NCBI RefSeq assembly: GCF_900102435.1
Contig: NZ_FNBU01000004.1
Span: 62,001-126,000, forward strand
Direction: 5' to 3'
From: Sporolituus thermophilus DSM 23256
GTDB lineage: Bacteria; Bacillota; Negativicutes; Sporomusales; Thermosinaceae
DNA length: 64,000 nucleotides
A program made the translations under genes and the position numbers. The notes below the pieces were generated by a model. It ran no database searches, had not been told where the DNA came from, and worked only from the letters and a program-made list of their open reading frames with translations. How positions within the stretch are numbered: the first letter of the stretch is position 1; the number at the start of each line of letters is the position of its first letter. Shown here one piece after another: positions 43,181-53,746 of this stretch.

Positions 43181-44056
43181 TTGCGGGCCGGCAAAGTAGC
43201 AGGCGTACAGTTAATCCTTAATAATTGGTTCTTACTGTTGATGGCTTTATTTGCTGCTGCCGGCATGCTAGGCAAAGCGCTGGTGGTGTTTGTCGCGGTT
43301 TTGTGGCACGAGACGGCCCATGCCCTGGTGGCGCACCAGCTGGGCTATCGCGTGCGGGAGATCGAACTGCTGCCGTTTGGGGGGGTTGCCCGTATCGACC
43401 GGCTGGGGGAAGCCGCGGCGGCGAGCGAACTTTGGATTGCCGCGGCCGGGCCGCTGTCCAGTCTTGTTGTGGCCGGCCTTTTAGCTATGGGGCGCACGGC
43501 ATGGCCAGCCTGGGCGGAGGAACTTACCTTCTGCCTCCACGTGAACTTAACCTTGGCCACTTTTAATCTCTTGCCGGCTCTGCCGCTCGACGGCGGCCGC
43601 ATCTTGCGGGCGCTGCTCAGTAAAGGGCGTGATTACGGCCAGGCGACAGCGGCAGTCGTCAGGCTGGGCAAACTTATCAGCTTGGGACTAGTAGCGGCCG
43701 TGGCTTTTGACTACTTTGTCCACCAGAGTATTAATCTCACCTTTCTTATTGCCGCCGTGTTTTTATACGCCGCCGCCAAGGCAGAAACTTCTGCTGCCAG
43801 TTTCCGCATAATGCGGGTGCTGGCCGGTAAAAAGGCCGAACTGACGGCGCGGGGGGTGTTGCCCACCGTTCACTTCACGGCGGTGGCGGGTGCGGCTGCC
43901 CGCGACGTTGTCCGCCTTTTTGGTCCGGAGCAATATCATATTGTGCTCATTGTTGATGATACCTTCCGCTTGCGCGGCGCCCTCACCGAGACAGAGGTGT
44001 GGGAAGCGTTGCCAGAGCATGGAATGTACGCTAAAATCGGTGATTTTTTATCTTAA
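43181..44056 (+). CDS. spoIVFB: SpoIVFB-like intramembrane M50 metalloprotease
   Basis: 291 residues. Zinc motif HETAH at residues 43-47, and NLLPALPLDGGR with Asp137 completes the site. The C-terminal 90 residues resemble the regulatory CBS-like tail of SpoIVFB. In Bacillus it activates pro-sigma-K in the mother cell. A TTG start is implied; AGAGGGGAAG lies upstream. The gap to the SpoIVFA-like gene is 4 bases. Confidence 0.85.
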   Translation: MRAGKVAGVQLILNNWFLLLMALFAAAGMLGKALVVFVAVLWHETAHALVAHQLGYRVREIELLPFGGVARIDRLGEAAAASELWIAAAGPLSSLVVAGLLAMGRTAWPAWAEELTFCLHVNLTLATFNLLPALPLDGGRILRALLSKGRDYGQATAAVVRLGKLISLGLVAAVAFDYFVHQSINLTFLIAAVFLYAAAKAETSAASFRIMRVLAGKKAELTARGVLPTVHFTAVAGAAARDVVRLFGPEQYHIVLIVDDTFRLRGALTETEVWEALPEHGMYAKIGDFLS

Positions 44057-44082
44057 TCCTGCCGCGTTTGGCAGGATTTTTG
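44055..44082 (+). terminator. Intrinsic terminator
   Basis: ATCCTGCC and GGCAGGAT pair around GCGTTT, followed by TTTT. Confidence 0.8.
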
Positions 44083-44182
44083 CATGGGGCGGAGAAGCTA
44101 AGGTTGCATTCAGGAAGTAATGCCCCTTTATGGGCAATACTATGGCAAAAAGGCGATATTTTTCTTGCTTTGGAGGTAACCG

Positions 44183-46036
44183 ATGATTGTTCTCGATCCG
44201 GCCATTCTCAGCCGAGTGGCTAAACCTGCCCGTTATACCGGCCACGAGTGGAACAGTGTGCACAAAGACCATGCAAAGGTTGATGTTACTTTTGCGTTGG
44301 CTTTTCCCGATGTTTACGAGGTGGGCATGTCCCATCTCGGTCTCAAAATCTTGTACCATATCCTTAACCGGCGTTCGGATACGGCCGCGGAGCGCACTTT
44401 TGCCCCCTGGGTGGATATGGAAGAAGAAATGCGCCGCCACGGTATTCCGTTATTTGCGCTGGAGAGTTTTCGCCCGGTCCGGGAGTTCGATGTCCTTGGC
44501 TTCACGCTGCAGTACGAAATGAGCTATACCAACATTCTCAATATGCTTGATCTGGCGGGGATCCCGCTTTTGGCGGCTGAGCGGGGGGACAATGATCCCG
44601 TTGTTATTGCCGGCGGCCCCTGCGCGTTTAATGCCGAACCATTGGCCGACTTTATCGACTTTTTTGTGCTGGGTGAGTCAGAGGAAGCAATAGAAGAAGT
44701 TGCCGCCGGCATTGCCGCCTGGAAAAAGGCCGGGCGGCCGGGCGGGCGCACCGGTTTGTTGGCCCGCATGGCGACAATCGAGGGCGTCTATGTTCCTTCC
44801 TTTTATGATGTGACCTATCATGCCGACGGCACGGTAGCGGCCGTCGCTGCCCGCCGCCCGGAGGCCAAAGCGGCCATTACCAAGCGGATTGTTAAGGACC
44901 TGGAGAAAATCGACTATCCCACTAAACCGATAGTACCATATATAGACATTGTCCATGACCGCATTATGCTGGAACTTTTCCGCGGCTGTACCCGGGGCTG
45001 CCGCTTTTGCCAGGCCGGGGTGCTGTATCGACCGGTGCGCGAGCGCAAAGTGGAAACGCTGCTCCGCCTGGCTGAAGAACTGGTAAACAATACGGGCTAC
45101 AGCGAGATTTCCCTCACCTCGCTCAGTTCGGCCGACTACTCAGGGCTAGACCGGTTAGTAACCGCATTGATTAATCGTTTCCGCGACCGCGGGGTTAGTG
45201 TTTCCCTTCCCTCACTGCGGATTGACAGCTTTTCCATCGGGCTGGCCCAAAAAGTGCAGCAGGTGCGCAAAAGCGGACTGACGTTTGCGCCAGAGGCGGG
45301 AACCCAGCGTATGCGCGATGTCATTAATAAAGGCGTGACCGAAAAAGATTTGGAGGAGGCCGTGGGCGCCGCCTTCCGGGCTGGCTGGTCGTCCGTTAAA
45401 CTGTATTTTATGATTGGCCTGCCTACCGAACGAGAGGAAGACATAAAAGGCATTGCCGACTTAGCATATCGCGTTCTCGACCTATATAAAGCAATCAAGG
45501 GGCGGCGCGGGGCCAAAGTAACTGTCAGCGTGTCGTCGTTTGTGCCTAAGCCGCATACGGCCTTTCAGTGGTACGGCCAGAACACGGTCGATACGCTTCA
45601 TGAGAAACAAAACTATCTCCGCTCGCTTTTGCGCGACCGCAATATTTCCTTCAATTGGCACGATGCCCGCATCAGCTTCCTGGAAGGCGTTTTTGCGCGC
45701 GGTGACCGCCGGCTGGGCAAAGTTCTTATGGAGGCTTGGCGGCGCGGCGCTAAATTTGACGGGTGGTCGGAGCACTTTAAATACGAAGTTTGGCTGGCGG
45801 CTTTTGCGGCGGCCGGACTGGATCCGCATTTCTACGCCACGCGGGAGCGCTCCTTCGCTGAGCGGCTGCCGTGGGATCACCTTGATGCCGGCGTTAATAA
45901 GGCTTTTCTGCGCCGTGAATACGAGCGGGCGCTGGCCGGCATGTTCACGGCCGACTGCCGCCGCGATTTGTGCAGCGCCTGTGGCGTCTGCCCGGGACTA
46001 GGCGTGGATATCATTGACTGGGGGGATAAGCGGTGA
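44183..46036 (+). CDS. TIGR03960-type B12-binding-like/radical SAM protein
   Basis: 617 residues. An N-terminal region resembling a B12-binding fold is followed by a radical SAM domain with CTRGCRFCQAG (CxxxCxxC) near residue 272. A C-terminal cysteine motif, CSACGVCPG, closes the protein. The pair of this gene with the next is conserved in clostridia beside the rng-rplU region. The reaction is unknown; a tRNA or ribosome-linked modification is often suggested. The short hairpin at 44117-44144 in the leader has no known role. Confidence 0.88.
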   Translation: MIVLDPAILSRVAKPARYTGHEWNSVHKDHAKVDVTFALAFPDVYEVGMSHLGLKILYHILNRRSDTAAERTFAPWVDMEEEMRRHGIPLFALESFRPVREFDVLGFTLQYEMSYTNILNMLDLAGIPLLAAERGDNDPVVIAGGPCAFNAEPLADFIDFFVLGESEEAIEEVAAGIAAWKKAGRPGGRTGLLARMATIEGVYVPSFYDVTYHADGTVAAVAARRPEAKAAITKRIVKDLEKIDYPTKPIVPYIDIVHDRIMLELFRGCTRGCRFCQAGVLYRPVRERKVETLLRLAEELVNNTGYSEISLTSLSSADYSGLDRLVTALINRFRDRGVSVSLPSLRIDSFSIGLAQKVQQVRKSGLTFAPEAGTQRMRDVINKGVTEKDLEEAVGAAFRAGWSSVKLYFMIGLPTEREEDIKGIADLAYRVLDLYKAIKGRRGAKVTVSVSSFVPKPHTAFQWYGQNTVDTLHEKQNYLRSLLRDRNISFNWHDARISFLEGVFARGDRRLGKVLMEAWRRGAKFDGWSEHFKYEVWLAAFAAAGLDPHFYATRERSFAERLPWDHLDAGVNKAFLRREYERALAGMFTADCRRDLCSACGVCPGLGVDIIDWGDKR

Positions 46037-46731
46037 TGGCCAAAGTGCGGCTGGAGATTACCAAAGGCGATGAAATACGTTATATTTCGCATCTTGACTA
46101 CTCGCGCACCGTAGAACGGGCGCTTAGGCGGGCTAACGTGCCCGTGGCTTACTCAGAGGGCTTTAATCCGCATATGAAGGTAGCCTATGCGTCTGCCTTG
46201 GCGGTGGGGATAGCCAGCTCCGCCGAATATGTGGATATTGAACTGACCGAAGAAATACCCCTGAACGATTTTCTCGCCCGGGTGATGCCGCAGCTTCCGG
46301 CCGGAATTAGCGTAAACCGGGCGCGCTACATCAATCCGAAAACGCCGGCCCTGATGGCAACGGTTAATTTGGCGGCTTACGAAATTCGCGCTCCCCTGCC
46401 GCTGGCGGCGGCACCGGCGGCGCTGGCCAGCCTGGCCCGGTTTCACGATGCGCCAGTTGCTCCTTATGTGAAAGAAAGCCCGAAAGGCCGGCGCGAAGTG
46501 GACGTTAAGCAGTATCTGGCCGGGCCGGTACAGGCCGTGACGACAGGCGACGTACTGCGGCTGGCAGTGGAGGTAAAGATTACCAAGGTTGGCAGTGTCA
46601 AGCCCGGCGAAGTGCTCGAATGTCTTGTCCGGCAATTTGGCCTGCCGGTAGAGCCTATGGCGGCCGTAATTGACCGCACCGGTTTGTACATTTGTGACGG
46701 GGCGGTGCGGCTGACGCCCCTTGACGTATAA
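46036..46731 (+). CDS. TIGR03936/DUF2344 radical SAM-associated protein
   Basis: 231 residues. YISHLDYSRTVERALRRANVPVAYSEGFNPHMKVAYA is the family start, with the central motif split here for brevity into blocks around residues 15-50. It shares one base with the stop of the preceding radical SAM gene, so the two are co-translated and probably act together. Its fold is predicted to bind RNA, but no function is established. Confidence 0.88.
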   Translation: MAKVRLEITKGDEIRYISHLDYSRTVERALRRANVPVAYSEGFNPHMKVAYASALAVGIASSAEYVDIELTEEIPLNDFLARVMPQLPAGISVNRARYINPKTPALMATVNLAAYEIRAPLPLAAAPAALASLARFHDAPVAPYVKESPKGRREVDVKQYLAGPVQAVTTGDVLRLAVEVKITKVGSVKPGEVLECLVRQFGLPVEPMAAVIDRTGLYICDGAVRLTPLDV

Positions 46732-46756
46732 GGGAAGGCTAAAGGGGGAGAGGCCT

Positions 46757-48178
46757 GTGAACAAAACCATTATCGCCAGCATTATGCCGGAAGAGAGCCG
46801 GATGGCGCTGGTAGAGGATGGCGAACCGGTGGAGTATGTTCTCGAGCGGGGCGCAACCGGTCACCTGGTAGGCAATATTTATAAAGGAAAAGTAAAAAAC
46901 GTCCTGCCTGGTATGCAGGCGGCATTCATTGATATTGGCGGCGACAAAAACGCCTATCTGTATGTGGAAAATGTTGACGCGAACGAAGGACGGCTTACGG
47001 TCGGGCAGGACATACTGATCCAAATTGTCAAAGACGCCAGCGGCAGTAAGGGACCGCGGGCGACAACGGGATTAATGCTGCCCGGCCGCTATGCGGTGCT
47101 TGCGCCTTATGCTGACGGCACCGGCGTTTCCCGCCGGATCGAAGACGAGGCTGAGCGCCAGCGGCTCCGGCAATTAGCCGATAAGGTCAAGCCCGAGGGT
47201 ATGGGAGTGATTGTCCGTACCGCTGCCGCCGGGTGCAGTGAAACGGAACTGGCGCGTGATGTGGAATATTTATATAACCTCTGGGCAGCCCTTGCTGCCC
47301 GGGCCAAACGGTCGCCGGCGCCGACCTTGCTTTACCGCGACGTAGATTTAGCGATTCGCATTGTGCGCGATTATTTGGATGACGATGTGACCGAGGTGGT
47401 CATTGATAATCGCGATGCCTACGGGCGGGTGTGCGACCTCTTGCAGCATCTGGCGCCGGCGGCGCTGGCGAAAGTAAAGTTTTATGAAGACCCGGAAGAT
47501 GTTTTTGTCCACTATGGTATTGCCGCTGACTTGAGCCGCTTGCTCAAACGGGAGGTGGAACTGGCCTGCGGCGGTTTTCTTGTTATTGACCAGACCGAAG
47601 CGCTTACGGTAATCGATGTCAATACCGGCCGATTTGTCGGCGATACCAGCCTTGGTGATACGGTCTTCCGGGTTAATATGGAGGCGGCGGCGGAAATTGC
47701 CCGCCAGCTCCGGTTGCGCGACATTGGGGGCATTATAATTGTCGATTTTATCGACATGGCCAAGGAAGAACATAAACAGACCGTACTCGCTTTTTTGGCG
47801 GAAAAAATGCGTCAGGATCGCACGCGCTCCAAGATTTTGGGTCTTACCAGCCTGGGACTGGTGGAAATTACCCGCAAGAAGGGACGACCGGACCTGAATA
47901 GTCTTATGTATAGTGAGTGTCCCTGCTGCGAAGGACGGGGACGAATTCAGTCGCCAGAGACGGTGGCCATTAATATCCGCCGGCGTCTGCGCCAGGCGGC
48001 GGCGCAGCGCAAACTGGCATCGCGCCTGGTTATTCAGGCCCACCCGCAGGTTGTGGAAATATTATCCCGCCAGGGCGAATTGGCGCGACTGGAGCGGGAT
48101 TTGGCGCGAAAACTTACACTTGAGGCGGTGCCGACCATGCACCCCGAATGCTACTCTATTTTATATGATAAAGAATGA
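46757..48178 (+). CDS. rng: Ribonuclease E/G family endoribonuclease
   Basis: About 473 residues from GTG at 46757, after GGGGAGAGG. An S1-like N-terminal domain (GNIYKGKVKNVLPGMQAAFI), the catalytic block TVIDVNTGRFVG and IIIVDFIDM, and the zinc-link CPCCEGRG are all present. RNase G-type enzymes process rRNA and decay mRNA. Its position before rplU is common. Confidence 0.94.
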   Translation: MNKTIIASIMPEESRMALVEDGEPVEYVLERGATGHLVGNIYKGKVKNVLPGMQAAFIDIGGDKNAYLYVENVDANEGRLTVGQDILIQIVKDASGSKGPRATTGLMLPGRYAVLAPYADGTGVSRRIEDEAERQRLRQLADKVKPEGMGVIVRTAAAGCSETELARDVEYLYNLWAALAARAKRSPAPTLLYRDVDLAIRIVRDYLDDDVTEVVIDNRDAYGRVCDLLQHLAPAALAKVKFYEDPEDVFVHYGIAADLSRLLKREVELACGGFLVIDQTEALTVIDVNTGRFVGDTSLGDTVFRVNMEAAAEIARQLRLRDIGGIIIVDFIDMAKEEHKQTVLAFLAEKMRQDRTRSKILGLTSLGLVEITRKKGRPDLNSLMYSECPCCEGRGRIQSPETVAINIRRRLRQAAAQRKLASRLVIQAHPQVVEILSRQGELARLERDLARKLTLEAVPTMHPECYSILYDKE

Positions 48179-48188
48179 CTGGGCTTCA

Positions 48189-48217
48189 TTGACAAAGCCT
48201 ATTTGGGCTGGTAGAAT
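48189..48217 (+). promoter_or_regulatory. Sigma-A promoter of the rplU operon
   Basis: TTGACA (48189-48194) and TAGAAT (48212-48217), 17 bases apart, nearly ideal. Confidence 0.75.
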
Positions 48218-48224
48218 TAATTGA

Positions 48225-48318
48225 TGTAGGCACTGGCCTGCTTTCAACCGCTCGGAGAGGTGGGAAAAATCCGGAAGGATACCGTATCCGGCGAGTCTAT
48301 CGCAAGGGAGGTGTAGCA
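48225..48318 (+). promoter_or_regulatory. Probable L21 ribosomal-protein leader
   Basis: The roughly 95-base untranslated leader of rplU has short pairing elements, including GGATAC-C-GTATCC (48276-48288). Firmicutes often carry an L21 leader here for autoregulation. The call rests on position and folding potential, not on a consensus match. Confidence 0.45.
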
Positions 48319-48630
48319 ATGTACGCAATTATCGAGACTGGCGGCAAACAATACCGTGTAGCCGAAGGCGATGTACTGACGATTGAAAAAATTGACGCCG
48401 GTGAAGGGGAAACGATCGATTTCGACCGTGTTCTCACCGTTGTGAAAGACGGCGAAGTACTTATCGGCAAACCGATGGTGGCTGGTGCGAAAGTAACCGC
48501 CAAAGTGCTGGAACATGGTAAAGGCAAGAAAATTTTAGTCTTCAAATATAAAGCTAAGTCCAACTACCGCAGACGGCAAGGCCATCGTCAGCCCTTTACC
48601 AAAGTTGTAATTGAGAAGATTCACGCCTAA
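48319..48630 (+). CDS. rplU: 50S ribosomal protein L21
   Basis: 103 residues. [18 protein letters not shown] and [19 protein letters not shown] are the family start and end. It binds 23S rRNA. It is the first gene of the conserved rplU-prp-rpmA group. AAGGGAGGTG precedes the ATG. Confidence 0.98.
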   Translation: MYAIIETGGKQYRVAEGDVLTIEKIDAGEGETIDFDRVLTVVKDGEVLIGKPMVAGAKVTAKVLEHGKGKKILVFKYKAKSNYRRRQGHRQPFTKVVIEKIHA

Positions 48631-48632
48631 CC

Positions 48633-48953
48633 ATGATTAGGGTGGAGATAGTTCGTAACCGTGCCGGTTCGATTGAAAGTTTTTGTGTTACCGGCCATGC
48701 TAATACGGCGCCGCACGGTGCGGATATCGTTTGCGCCGGCGTATCGGCGCTGACGGATTCGGCGGTGCTCGGTCTCGAGCGTTATCTTGGCCGCAAGCTG
48801 ACCTTGCAGGCCGGCTCAGGTCTTCTGGCCGTGAAATTGGCGGCGCCGCCTGATGAGCGGACGGACGCCATTTTGGAAACTATGCTGCTAGGTATTAAGG
48901 AAATTGCCCGCTTATATCCGCGCATTGTCCGGATTGTTGAACACGGGAGGTGA
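48633..48953 (+). CDS. prp: Ribosomal-processing cysteine protease Prp
   Basis: 106 residues. [20 protein letters not shown] holds the catalytic His22 and Cys34. Prp removes the N-terminal extension of L27 before ribosome assembly. Its substrate gene follows directly. Confidence 0.94.
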   Translation: MIRVEIVRNRAGSIESFCVTGHANTAPHGADIVCAGVSALTDSAVLGLERYLGRKLTLQAGSGLLAVKLAAPPDERTDAILETMLLGIKEIARLYPRIVRIVEHGR

Positions 48954-48958
48954 AACAC

Positions 48959-49255
48959 GTGTTTAAGTTTAATCTTCAGCGTTTTGCCCATAAAAAAGGT
49001 GTTGGCAGCTCGCGCAACGGCCGCGATAGTGAATCGAAACGTCTTGGCGTAAAGCGCCATGCCGGTGAGGTTGTCACCGCCGGCAGCATTTTGGTGCGCC
49101 AACGTGGTACGCATTTCCATCCGGGCGTTAACGTCGGTATTGGCAAAGACGATACCTTGTACGCCAAAATTGCCGGACGGGTCGCTTTTGAACGGAAAGG
49201 GCGCTACAACCGGCAGGTAAGCGTATATCCTTTGGAAAGCGAACAAGCCATGTAA
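48959..49255 (+). CDS. rpmA: 50S ribosomal protein L27 with cleavable N-terminus
   Basis: 98 residues from GTG at 48959, 7 bases after GGGAGGTG. The N-terminus [16 protein letters not shown] contains the Firmicute extension ending in F-A, the Prp cleavage site, so mature L27 starts AHKKG. A perfect terminator follows. Confidence 0.97.
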   Translation: MFKFNLQRFAHKKGVGSSRNGRDSESKRLGVKRHAGEVVTAGSILVRQRGTHFHPGVNVGIGKDDTLYAKIAGRVAFERKGRYNRQVSVYPLESEQAM

Positions 49256-49260
49256 TGAGA

Positions 49261-49295
49261 TAATACCTGCGGCTGACCGCAGGTATTATTTTTTT
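49261..49295 (+). terminator. Intrinsic terminator after rpmA
   Basis: ATAATACCTGCGG and CCGCAGGTATTAT pair around CTGA, followed by seven T. Confidence 0.9.
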
Positions 49296-49303
49296 CTACA
49301 CCG

Positions 49304-49330
49304 GTAGGAATTTTGTATTTTAGCGCGAAA
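49304..49330 (+). promoter_or_regulatory. Sigma-H-like promoter of the Spo0B-like gene
   Basis: GTAGGAATTTTG and GCGCGAAAG, with GAAA at 49327-49330, have the 23-base offset. The -10 differs by one base from GAAT. Confidence 0.45.
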
Positions 49331-49371
49331 GAGTCAAGCAAAGTGCCAATAATCCGGAAGGAATGATATCA

Positions 49372-49593
49372 ATGGCTACCGGCGAGATATGTTCCGAACT
49401 TCTCCGCTTACTGAAACTGCAGCGCCATGACTTTATTAATCACCTACAGATTATCCATGCCATGTTGCAGCTCGGGCGGGTGGAAAAGGCGCTCAGGTAT
49501 ATCGAAGACTTGTCGCGCGACCAGGCGCTGGTCACTGACCAGTTGGCCAGCCACAAAGAGCTGGCCAATTGCCAGCGGAAAACCGGAACGTGA
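49372..49593 (+). CDS. Minimal Spo0B-like phosphotransferase (helical hairpin only)
   Basis: 73 residues. QRHDFINHLQIIHAMLQLGR matches the DHp-like helical hairpin of Spo0B. His19 corresponds to the phosphorylated histidine. Bacillus Spo0B is about 190 residues and has a second, HATPase-like domain, which is wholly absent here. The gene order rpmA-spo0B-obg is that of Bacillus, so this is very likely the local phosphorelay protein or a relic of it. The start at 49372 follows GGAAGGA. No remains of the second domain were found in the 84 bases before obg. Confidence 0.75.
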   Translation: MATGEICSELLRLLKLQRHDFINHLQIIHAMLQLGRVEKALRYIEDLSRDQALVTDQLASHKELANCQRKTGT

Positions 49594-49677
49594 TTATTTT
49601 TTGGCAAAAAGTGCATATTACTTATTACTTGCCAGATATGGCCCACTGGCCAAACGAAAAGTCAAAGGGGATTTTGA

Positions 49678-50949
<1,272 letters not shown>

Positions 50950-50968
50950 GAGGAGTTTATACAATACG

Positions 50969-51259
50969 ATGTTAACAGGTAAACAAAAACGCTTTTTACG
51001 GGCTAAAGGGAGTGTTATCGACCCGGTCGTCCAAATCGGCAAGGCCGGAGTCGTCGGCTCAGTGGCCGTCAGCACCGAACAGGCCCTGCTGGCCCGGGAA
51101 CTGGTCAAGGTGCGGGTGTTGCGCAACTGTCCGCAAGAACCGACCGCGGCCATTGCGGCCCTGGCCGCAGCCGTTGGCGCCGAGGTCGTCCAGGTTATTG
51201 GTCGCAATGGCCTGTTATATAAACGCAACCCCGAAAAAAGTAAAATTGAACTGCCTTAA
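50969..51259 (+). CDS. yhbY: YhbY-family RNA-binding protein (CRM domain)
   Basis: 96 residues from ATG at 50969 after AGGAGG. LTGKQKRFLRAKGSVIDPVV, VQIGKAGV and VLRNCPQEPTAA are typical of YhbY. The fold resembles the C-terminal domain of IF3, and the protein associates with pre-50S particles. A longer frame starts inside obg but has no ribosome site. Confidence 0.93.
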   Translation: MLTGKQKRFLRAKGSVIDPVVQIGKAGVVGSVAVSTEQALLARELVKVRVLRNCPQEPTAAIAALAAAVGAEVVQVIGRNGLLYKRNPEKSKIELP

Positions 51260-51282
51260 GAGGTATGGATGGGGGAGAGGGT

Positions 51283-52422
51283 ATGCTTACGCGAAACAGC
51301 CTTGCCGCGGCTCGGCGCATTGTCGTCAAGGTAGGCACCAGTACGCTTACCCATAGCACCGGTAAGCTGAACTTACTCCGCATTGAACGGTTGGTAAGAG
51401 AACTGTCCGACCTGGCTAACCAGGGGAAACAAATAATTTTAGTTACATCAGGCGCGGTTGGCGCCGGCATGGACCGGCTGGGCCTTAAGGAAAAGCCGAA
51501 AACTATCCCGGAAAAACAAGCGGCGGCGGCGGTGGGGCAAGGTATTCTTATGCACACCTATGAAAAACTGTTCGGTGAATATGGCCAGACGGTAGCGCAG
51601 GTACTCTTGACGCGGGAAGATTCGGTTAACCGCAAGCGCTACGCCAACTCCCGCAACACCTTGCTGACCCTGCTTAATATGGGCGTCATTCCCATCATCA
51701 ATGAGAACGACGCCGTTGCCATTGATGAGCTAAAAATCGGCGATAATGACACTTTGTCGGCGATGGTGGCCAGTATTGTCGATGCCGACGTGCTCATTAT
51801 CCTTTCCGACGTGGAAGGTGTATATACCGCCAACCCGCAAACCAACCCCGATGCCGCGCTGATCGGCGAAATCCGTGAAATTACCCCGGACGTGGAGGCT
51901 TTGGCCGGCGGTCCGGGTACCGTGCGGGGCACCGGCGGCATGTATACAAAGATCCAGGCCGCGAAAATCGCCATGAGTTCCGGCGTAATGATGGTTATTG
52001 CTTCCGGCAGCCGCGACGGCGTGGTTCGGGAAGTACTGAGCGGCGCCGAGATAGGCACCTTGTTTGTGCCGAAAGAAAGCCGTCTGCAAATTCGCAAACG
52101 ATGGCTCGCCTTCGGCGCCCGCATTCATGGCGCCATAACGGTAGATGAAGGGTGTGAACAGGCGCTGCTAAAAGGCTCGAGCGTGCTTGCCGCCGGCATC
52201 AGGGCGGTAGAAGGCGATTTTGAACAGGGTAACACCGTTCGGGTGCTGTCCATCACCGGCCGGGAAATTGCCCGGGGGATAACCAATTACAGCGCCGAGG
52301 ATACCCGCAAAATCATGGGCGCTCATACCAACGAGATCGCCGGCATTCTGGGCTATAAGCTTTATGATGAGGTCATTCACCGTGACAACATGGTACTATT
52401 AGTGGGAGGGGGCAAAACATGA
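51283..52422 (+). CDS. proB: Glutamate 5-kinase
   Basis: 379 residues. The amino-acid kinase domain starts RRIVVKVGTSTLTHSTGKL, and GTGGMYTKIQAAKIAMSSG is the substrate site. A C-terminal PUA domain begins near residue 278. It phosphorylates glutamate for proline synthesis. The stop overlaps proA by 4 bases. Confidence 0.95.
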   Translation: MLTRNSLAAARRIVVKVGTSTLTHSTGKLNLLRIERLVRELSDLANQGKQIILVTSGAVGAGMDRLGLKEKPKTIPEKQAAAAVGQGILMHTYEKLFGEYGQTVAQVLLTREDSVNRKRYANSRNTLLTLLNMGVIPIINENDAVAIDELKIGDNDTLSAMVASIVDADVLIILSDVEGVYTANPQTNPDAALIGEIREITPDVEALAGGPGTVRGTGGMYTKIQAAKIAMSSGVMMVIASGSRDGVVREVLSGAEIGTLFVPKESRLQIRKRWLAFGARIHGAITVDEGCEQALLKGSSVLAAGIRAVEGDFEQGNTVRVLSITGREIARGITNYSAEDTRKIMGAHTNEIAGILGYKLYDEVIHRDNMVLLVGGGKT

Positions 52423-53675
52423 TGGACTACCGGGCTGAACTGGAGGCGAAGGGGAGTAGAGCCAGGCAGGCGGCGCGCAAGCTGGCAACTTTACCGTCAA
52501 ATATCAAAAATCAGGCATTGCTAAATATGGCCGATGCCTTGGAAGAACACCAGGAAACGCTGCTGGCGGCCAACGCCCGTGACATGGAGACCGGGCGGGC
52601 CAAAGGCCTTAGCGCTGCCCTGCTTGACCGGCTGCTTTTAAACGGCAGTCGCATCAAGGCCATGGCCGAGGGGCTGCGGCAAATCGCCGCCCTGCCTGAT
52701 CCGGTGGGGGAAGTGCTCGGCATGTGGCGACGTCCCAATGGCCTGGAAATTGGCAAAGTGCGGGTGCCGCTCGGCGTCATCGGCATTATTTACGAGGCCA
52801 GGCCCAATGTTACGGTCGATGCCGCCGGGCTGTGCCTCAAGGCGGGCAATGCGGTAATCTTGCGCGGCGGGTCGGAAGCCATCAATTCCAATATCGCGAT
52901 CACCCAGGTAATTACCCGGGCGGCGCAAGCAGCCGGCATTCCGGAAGGGGCTATCCAGCTGATTGAGACTACCGACCGGCAGGCCGTCAATGCCTTACTG
53001 CGCCTAAACCGCTATCTCGACGTCATCATCCCCCGCGGCAGTGCGGGCCTTATTCAAACCGTCGTGGAAAACAGTACTATCCCCGTTATTGAAACCGGTA
53101 TCGGCGTATGTCACACCTTTGTCGACGCCAGTGCCGATTTGGCTATGGCCCAGGAAATTGCCTTCAATGCCAAGGTATCCCGGCCGGCGGTGTGTAACGC
53201 AATGGAAACGCTGCTGGTACACCGGGCTATAGCAGCCGAATTTCTGCCGCCGGCATTGGAGCGGCTACACCAGGCCGGAGTGGAACTGCGGGGGTGCCCG
53301 GAAACGCGGTGCTACCATCCGGCGGTCAAACCGGCCACCGAGGAGGACTGGGCGACCGAATATCACGACCTGATTTTGGCGGTCAAAGTAGTAGGCAATC
53401 TGGATGAGGCGCTGGAACATATCGCTACCTATGGAACACGCCATTCCGAGGCCATTGTCACGCGCGATTACGACAACGCCCGGCGTTTTCTGCAGGAAGT
53501 GGACGCGGCGGCGGTCTATGTCAATGCTTCGACGCGCTTTACCGACGGCTTTGAGTTCGGTTTTGGCGCCGAAATCGGCATCAGCACCCAAAAGCTGCAT
53601 GCCCGCGGGCCCATGGGGCTGCCCGAATTGACCAGCATCAAGTATATTGTTTACGGCAGCGGACAAATTCGCTAA
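52419..53675 (+). CDS. proA: Glutamate-5-semialdehyde dehydrogenase
   Basis: 418 residues of the aldehyde dehydrogenase fold. PLGVIGIIYEARPNVTVDAAG and the Cys block SRPAVCNAMETLLVH with the nucleophilic cysteine are clear. It reduces glutamyl phosphate. A terminator follows directly. Confidence 0.96.
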   Translation: MMDYRAELEAKGSRARQAARKLATLPSNIKNQALLNMADALEEHQETLLAANARDMETGRAKGLSAALLDRLLLNGSRIKAMAEGLRQIAALPDPVGEVLGMWRRPNGLEIGKVRVPLGVIGIIYEARPNVTVDAAGLCLKAGNAVILRGGSEAINSNIAITQVITRAAQAAGIPEGAIQLIETTDRQAVNALLRLNRYLDVIIPRGSAGLIQTVVENSTIPVIETGIGVCHTFVDASADLAMAQEIAFNAKVSRPAVCNAMETLLVHRAIAAEFLPPALERLHQAGVELRGCPETRCYHPAVKPATEEDWATEYHDLILAVKVVGNLDEALEHIATYGTRHSEAIVTRDYDNARRFLQEVDAAAVYVNASTRFTDGFEFGFGAEIGISTQKLHARGPMGLPELTSIKYIVYGSGQIR

Positions 53676-53683
53676 ACGTCGAG

Positions 53684-53711
53684 GGCTTCTGTCAAACGAC
53701 AGGAGCCTTTT
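53684..53711 (+). terminator. Intrinsic terminator after proA
   Basis: GGCTTCTGTC and GACAGGAGCC pair (one G-T), followed by TTTT. Confidence 0.85.
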
Positions 53712-53746
53712 GCATTCTGTAGCTGTTCCCTTGGCGGCGGTCCAGA

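Noticed and set aside
44071-44082. GCAGGATTTTTG as a further sigma-H-like -35
   Set aside because: It is the second arm of the spoIVFB terminator and has no GAAT at the right distance.
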